Notes under the pieces: model-generated
Database searches by the model: none
Told to the model about the DNA's origin: nothing
Seen by the model: the letters and a program-made list of their open reading frames with translations, nothing else
Program-made: the position numbers and the translations under genes
Assembly (NCBI GenBank): GCA_014549065.1
Contig: JACDOX010000302.1
Location: 323,080-387,079, forward strand
Direction of reading: 5' to 3'
Source: Cardinalis cardinalis
Lineage: Eukaryota; Chordata; Aves; Passeriformes; Cardinalidae
Length of the DNA stretch: 64,000 bases
Shown: positions 61,441 through 64,000 of the stretch, piece by piece
How positions within the stretch are numbered: the stretch's first letter is position 1
How the letters are laid out: every line of letters begins with the position of its first letter

Positions 61441-63831
61441 TATGGCCACATTAAAATGGGAAAGTTATTTCNTTTTTAGTATATTTGTGTTTTCAGTAGC
61501 CAGTATAATAAGCTCAAGGCAAAAAGACACACGTTGGATCTCTCACCAAGGAAATCTCCNCTCTTATGAATTTGTAATTGGGGGAGATGTGCACAATAAC
61601 TGCAAGTGCTCAGTGTTTAACATGGATCCTTCTTGAGGAGAACTTTCTGAAACAGCAGCTGGAGGAGCTGATGAAATACTTTTTTCTTTCTGTCATAAAC
61701 GTTGCCTGTGAATTATTACTGTCACCTTTTAAAAGCACTCCATAAAAAGGAGCTGAGCAGGCAGTGCCTGGATCTGCGTGGATCCGCTCCGAGCACCAGC
61801 CTGGAAGCTCCTTAACAGCAAACCTCAGAGNATCCACTCCAAACCCAGCCCTCAGCTGATGGCTTCATTTAAAAAACAACAAGCCAAGGGCAAAGCCAGC
61901 CATCTGCAGGGCTGAGCTCTGCTGTGGGTGAGGTTTTTGGAGGCTCTTTCGGGGATGGAGCAGGGTGGGAGGGCAGCGGTGCCCGGCTCCGTGTGCCGCG
62001 CGCGGCGGCTGCAGGGGCAGACCCTGGGAGAGATGAGCAGCTCTGATTTGTTGTGATGGATGGAGCTCAGGGAGCTTGCTCTCCTGGAAGGCAAGAAATA
62101 TATTTTATGCCATAAGTGAATTTGATTCCTTTTTACCAATAAATTTTTTGGATTGCGTTTAACAGCCAGATAAACGCGGAGCTTATTTTATTGCAGTTCT
62201 GACTCTGGGTATCTGTATTCCATGGGTTCCTATTGAACTTTGCATTAAGCACAGTAGATCTTCTCTGTCAACAAATAAATTACACTTGGAGCGAGGAGTG
62301 TTTTCTTGTATGTGTTGTGGGGCAGTTTTTGCAGCATGTTTTTGTTTTCCTGTGATAGCAGCATCAAAATGCAATACCTGTGAGGTTTAAATATCCTAAA
62401 ATACTCCTTAAAGGGAGATTTCCTGAGCTGTTCCCCATGGCAGAGCCCTTGTATTAGTGTAGGGAAATCATATTGCAGAAAAAAAAAANTTTCATGAAGC
62501 AGTTTTACTGTGGGCAGAGAGTGACAGAGAGAGGGGCAGGAGGATGGACAAGGGACAGTATTACCTCATTCAATTCCCAAAGTGTTGGGGTTCAACACTC
62601 CCCTTTTTAAACATCAGAAGTATTTTATACGTTAAATTTAATTCATTCTGTAACTGCATAATGTGCAGGAAGAAGGAAAATTAAAATAGAAAATCAGTTA
62701 GTGTTTAAGTAGCCTTTTTACTTTGCAGAAATCATCTCTCTNTCAACTAGCTGATCCTTGCTCAAATCCTGATTGGATTTCCTTAATTTAGGAGTTCTCA
62801 CCCTTTTCCATACCTCACATCCCTTTGCTTTACTGAGGTTTCTTATCCATGTGAAGCTGGGGGGGGATTCCAGGTGCTGCCTCCTGGAAATTCCCAGCAA
62901 ATTCCCAACAGGGTCAAGCTGAATTCAGCAGCACCAAAGCTGCTCTCACAGGCTGCACCTGCAGATTTGGCATCTCCTCCACCTTCATGCAATCTAAAAT
63001 AATCCAAACTCTCTGTGTTGCATAAAATGTGATTTCACATTGCTTTTTTGGCGTATTGATGAGTCTGAATTCCTTGTGAAATAGTTGATAAAGGGACTTG
63101 GATGGTTCAAGTCTGGTAGAAACAAGTGTGTGTAAATTCGGGCTGTGAAGGGAAGCAAGCTGCTTTCCAAAATCAGAGGAATCCCAGTTGGAATCTAAAT
63201 TTCATCTGAAACTGCTGCTTCTTTGATGCTCTGAATGTCTGTCACCTGTGTCAGTGAGCAGGAACGTGATTTGTGTGTGTCTGGGAAGCGTTGGGTGTTT
63301 GAGGTTTGTCAGTGCCTGTCATTACTGATTGCTGATTCTGAGAGTGGCAATAATAGAGAATTTTAAAAAAACCAAACCAGGGGATTCTCTCTCCTTTAGA
63401 GGATTCCTTCTCACCTGTGCCTGCAGCAGTGCTGTTAGAAGCAGCAGCAGTGTGGAGGATATTTATTTATCCATCAGCCAGGCTGCTGTGAGGCTCCCCC
63501 CCTTTCCCCCTGCTGCGTGCCTGGTTTTGCACATGCTGGGCACAGGCATTCCCAACATGTGCATCACATCCAGGGAGCATCAGAGCTACTGTGTGCCTGA
63601 GCTGCTGCACATCCCAGCTCTGTCAGCACCCTGCCCTGGCCAGCACAAAGCAACTGTTTGCACTGTCTGATTGTTAAACCAAAGCAAGGCTGGCTGCAAT
63701 CCTGAGGGTGGCTGCTGCCACTGCCCCAGATCCCTTGGGAAGGGAGTTCTGGGCACTCTGCTCCTAAATCCACCACCCTGAGGGGCTGCACAGAGCCCTT
63801 CAGCTGGGCATTTCACCCTTCAGCTGGACAT
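61441..63831 (+). other. BCAS3: BCAS3 intron, part 9 (to terminal gap)
   Basis: Intronic sequence with a short CpG-dense patch at 61980-62015 (gtgtgccgcgcgcggcggct). No exon or named repeat was found before the terminal gap. Confidence 0.7.
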
Positions 63832-64000
63832 NNNNNNNNNNNNNNNNNNNNNNNNNNNNNNNNNNNNNNNNNNNNNNNNNNNNNNNNNNNNNNNNNNNNN
63901 NNNNNNNNNNNNNNNNNNNNNNNNNNNNNNNNNNNNNNNNNNNNNNNNNNNNNNNNNNNNNNNNNNNNNNNNNNNNNNNNNNNNNNNNNNNNNNNNNNNN
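63832..64000. other. assembly gap at window end
   Basis: A run of n from 63832 to the window end; its full length is unknown. cttcagctggacat just before the gap partly repeats cttcagctgggcat 23 bases earlier, so a short tandem repeat may have caused the break. Confidence 0.97.

Noticed and set aside
23093..63831. Search for the next BCAS3 exon (beginning TFDRSVTLLE) and the terminal Ser-rich exon
   Set aside because: No stretch with the right words, phase and splice signals was found. It may lie in the gap or, more likely, beyond the window.

Overview
The window is a stretch of bird nuclear genome, most likely from a songbird. It has short coding exons separated by long introns, CR1-type LINE tails, and a solo LTR of a type I recall as common in passerine genomes. 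The only gene I can support is BCAS3 on the + strand, a WD40-repeat scaffold protein of autophagy and cell migration. Six consecutive internal exons lie at 4445-4569, 5123-5288, 6365-6465, 17365-17465, 20901-21097 and 22995-23092. Together they hold 788 coding bases, about 262 codons. All five junctions keep the reading frame and use GT..AG splice sites. The start and the last roughly 100 codons of the gene lie outside the window.

Layout. 1-4444 is the end of an upstream intron. 4445-6465 holds three closely packed exons. 6466-17364 is a long intron with a diverged pair of direct repeats, a 92-base CpG-rich hairpin and a possible nuclear-receptor site. 17365-23092 holds the other three exons, and two of them have repeats close to their splice acceptors. 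A complete solo LTR with 6-base target duplications ends 61 bases before the exon at 20901. A CR1-derived tandem repeat, interrupted by an assembly gap, runs into the acceptor of the exon at 22995. 23093-64000 is one intron more than 40 kb long, with no further BCAS3 exon that I can find. It contains a large inverted duplication (30844-32153), two CR1 fragments, two more assembly gaps and several stretches that look like conserved regulatory DNA.

Context. In vertebrates BCAS3 is generally next to TBX2 and TBX4, and the long 3' introns of such bystander genes often carry enhancers of the neighbouring developmental genes. Several parts of the last intron fit that picture by composition and motif, but conservation cannot be tested from one sequence. 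Isolated single n bases occur throughout and look like an assembly property. I found no prokaryotic features, CRISPR array, tRNA, rRNA or previously undescribed multi-gene system.
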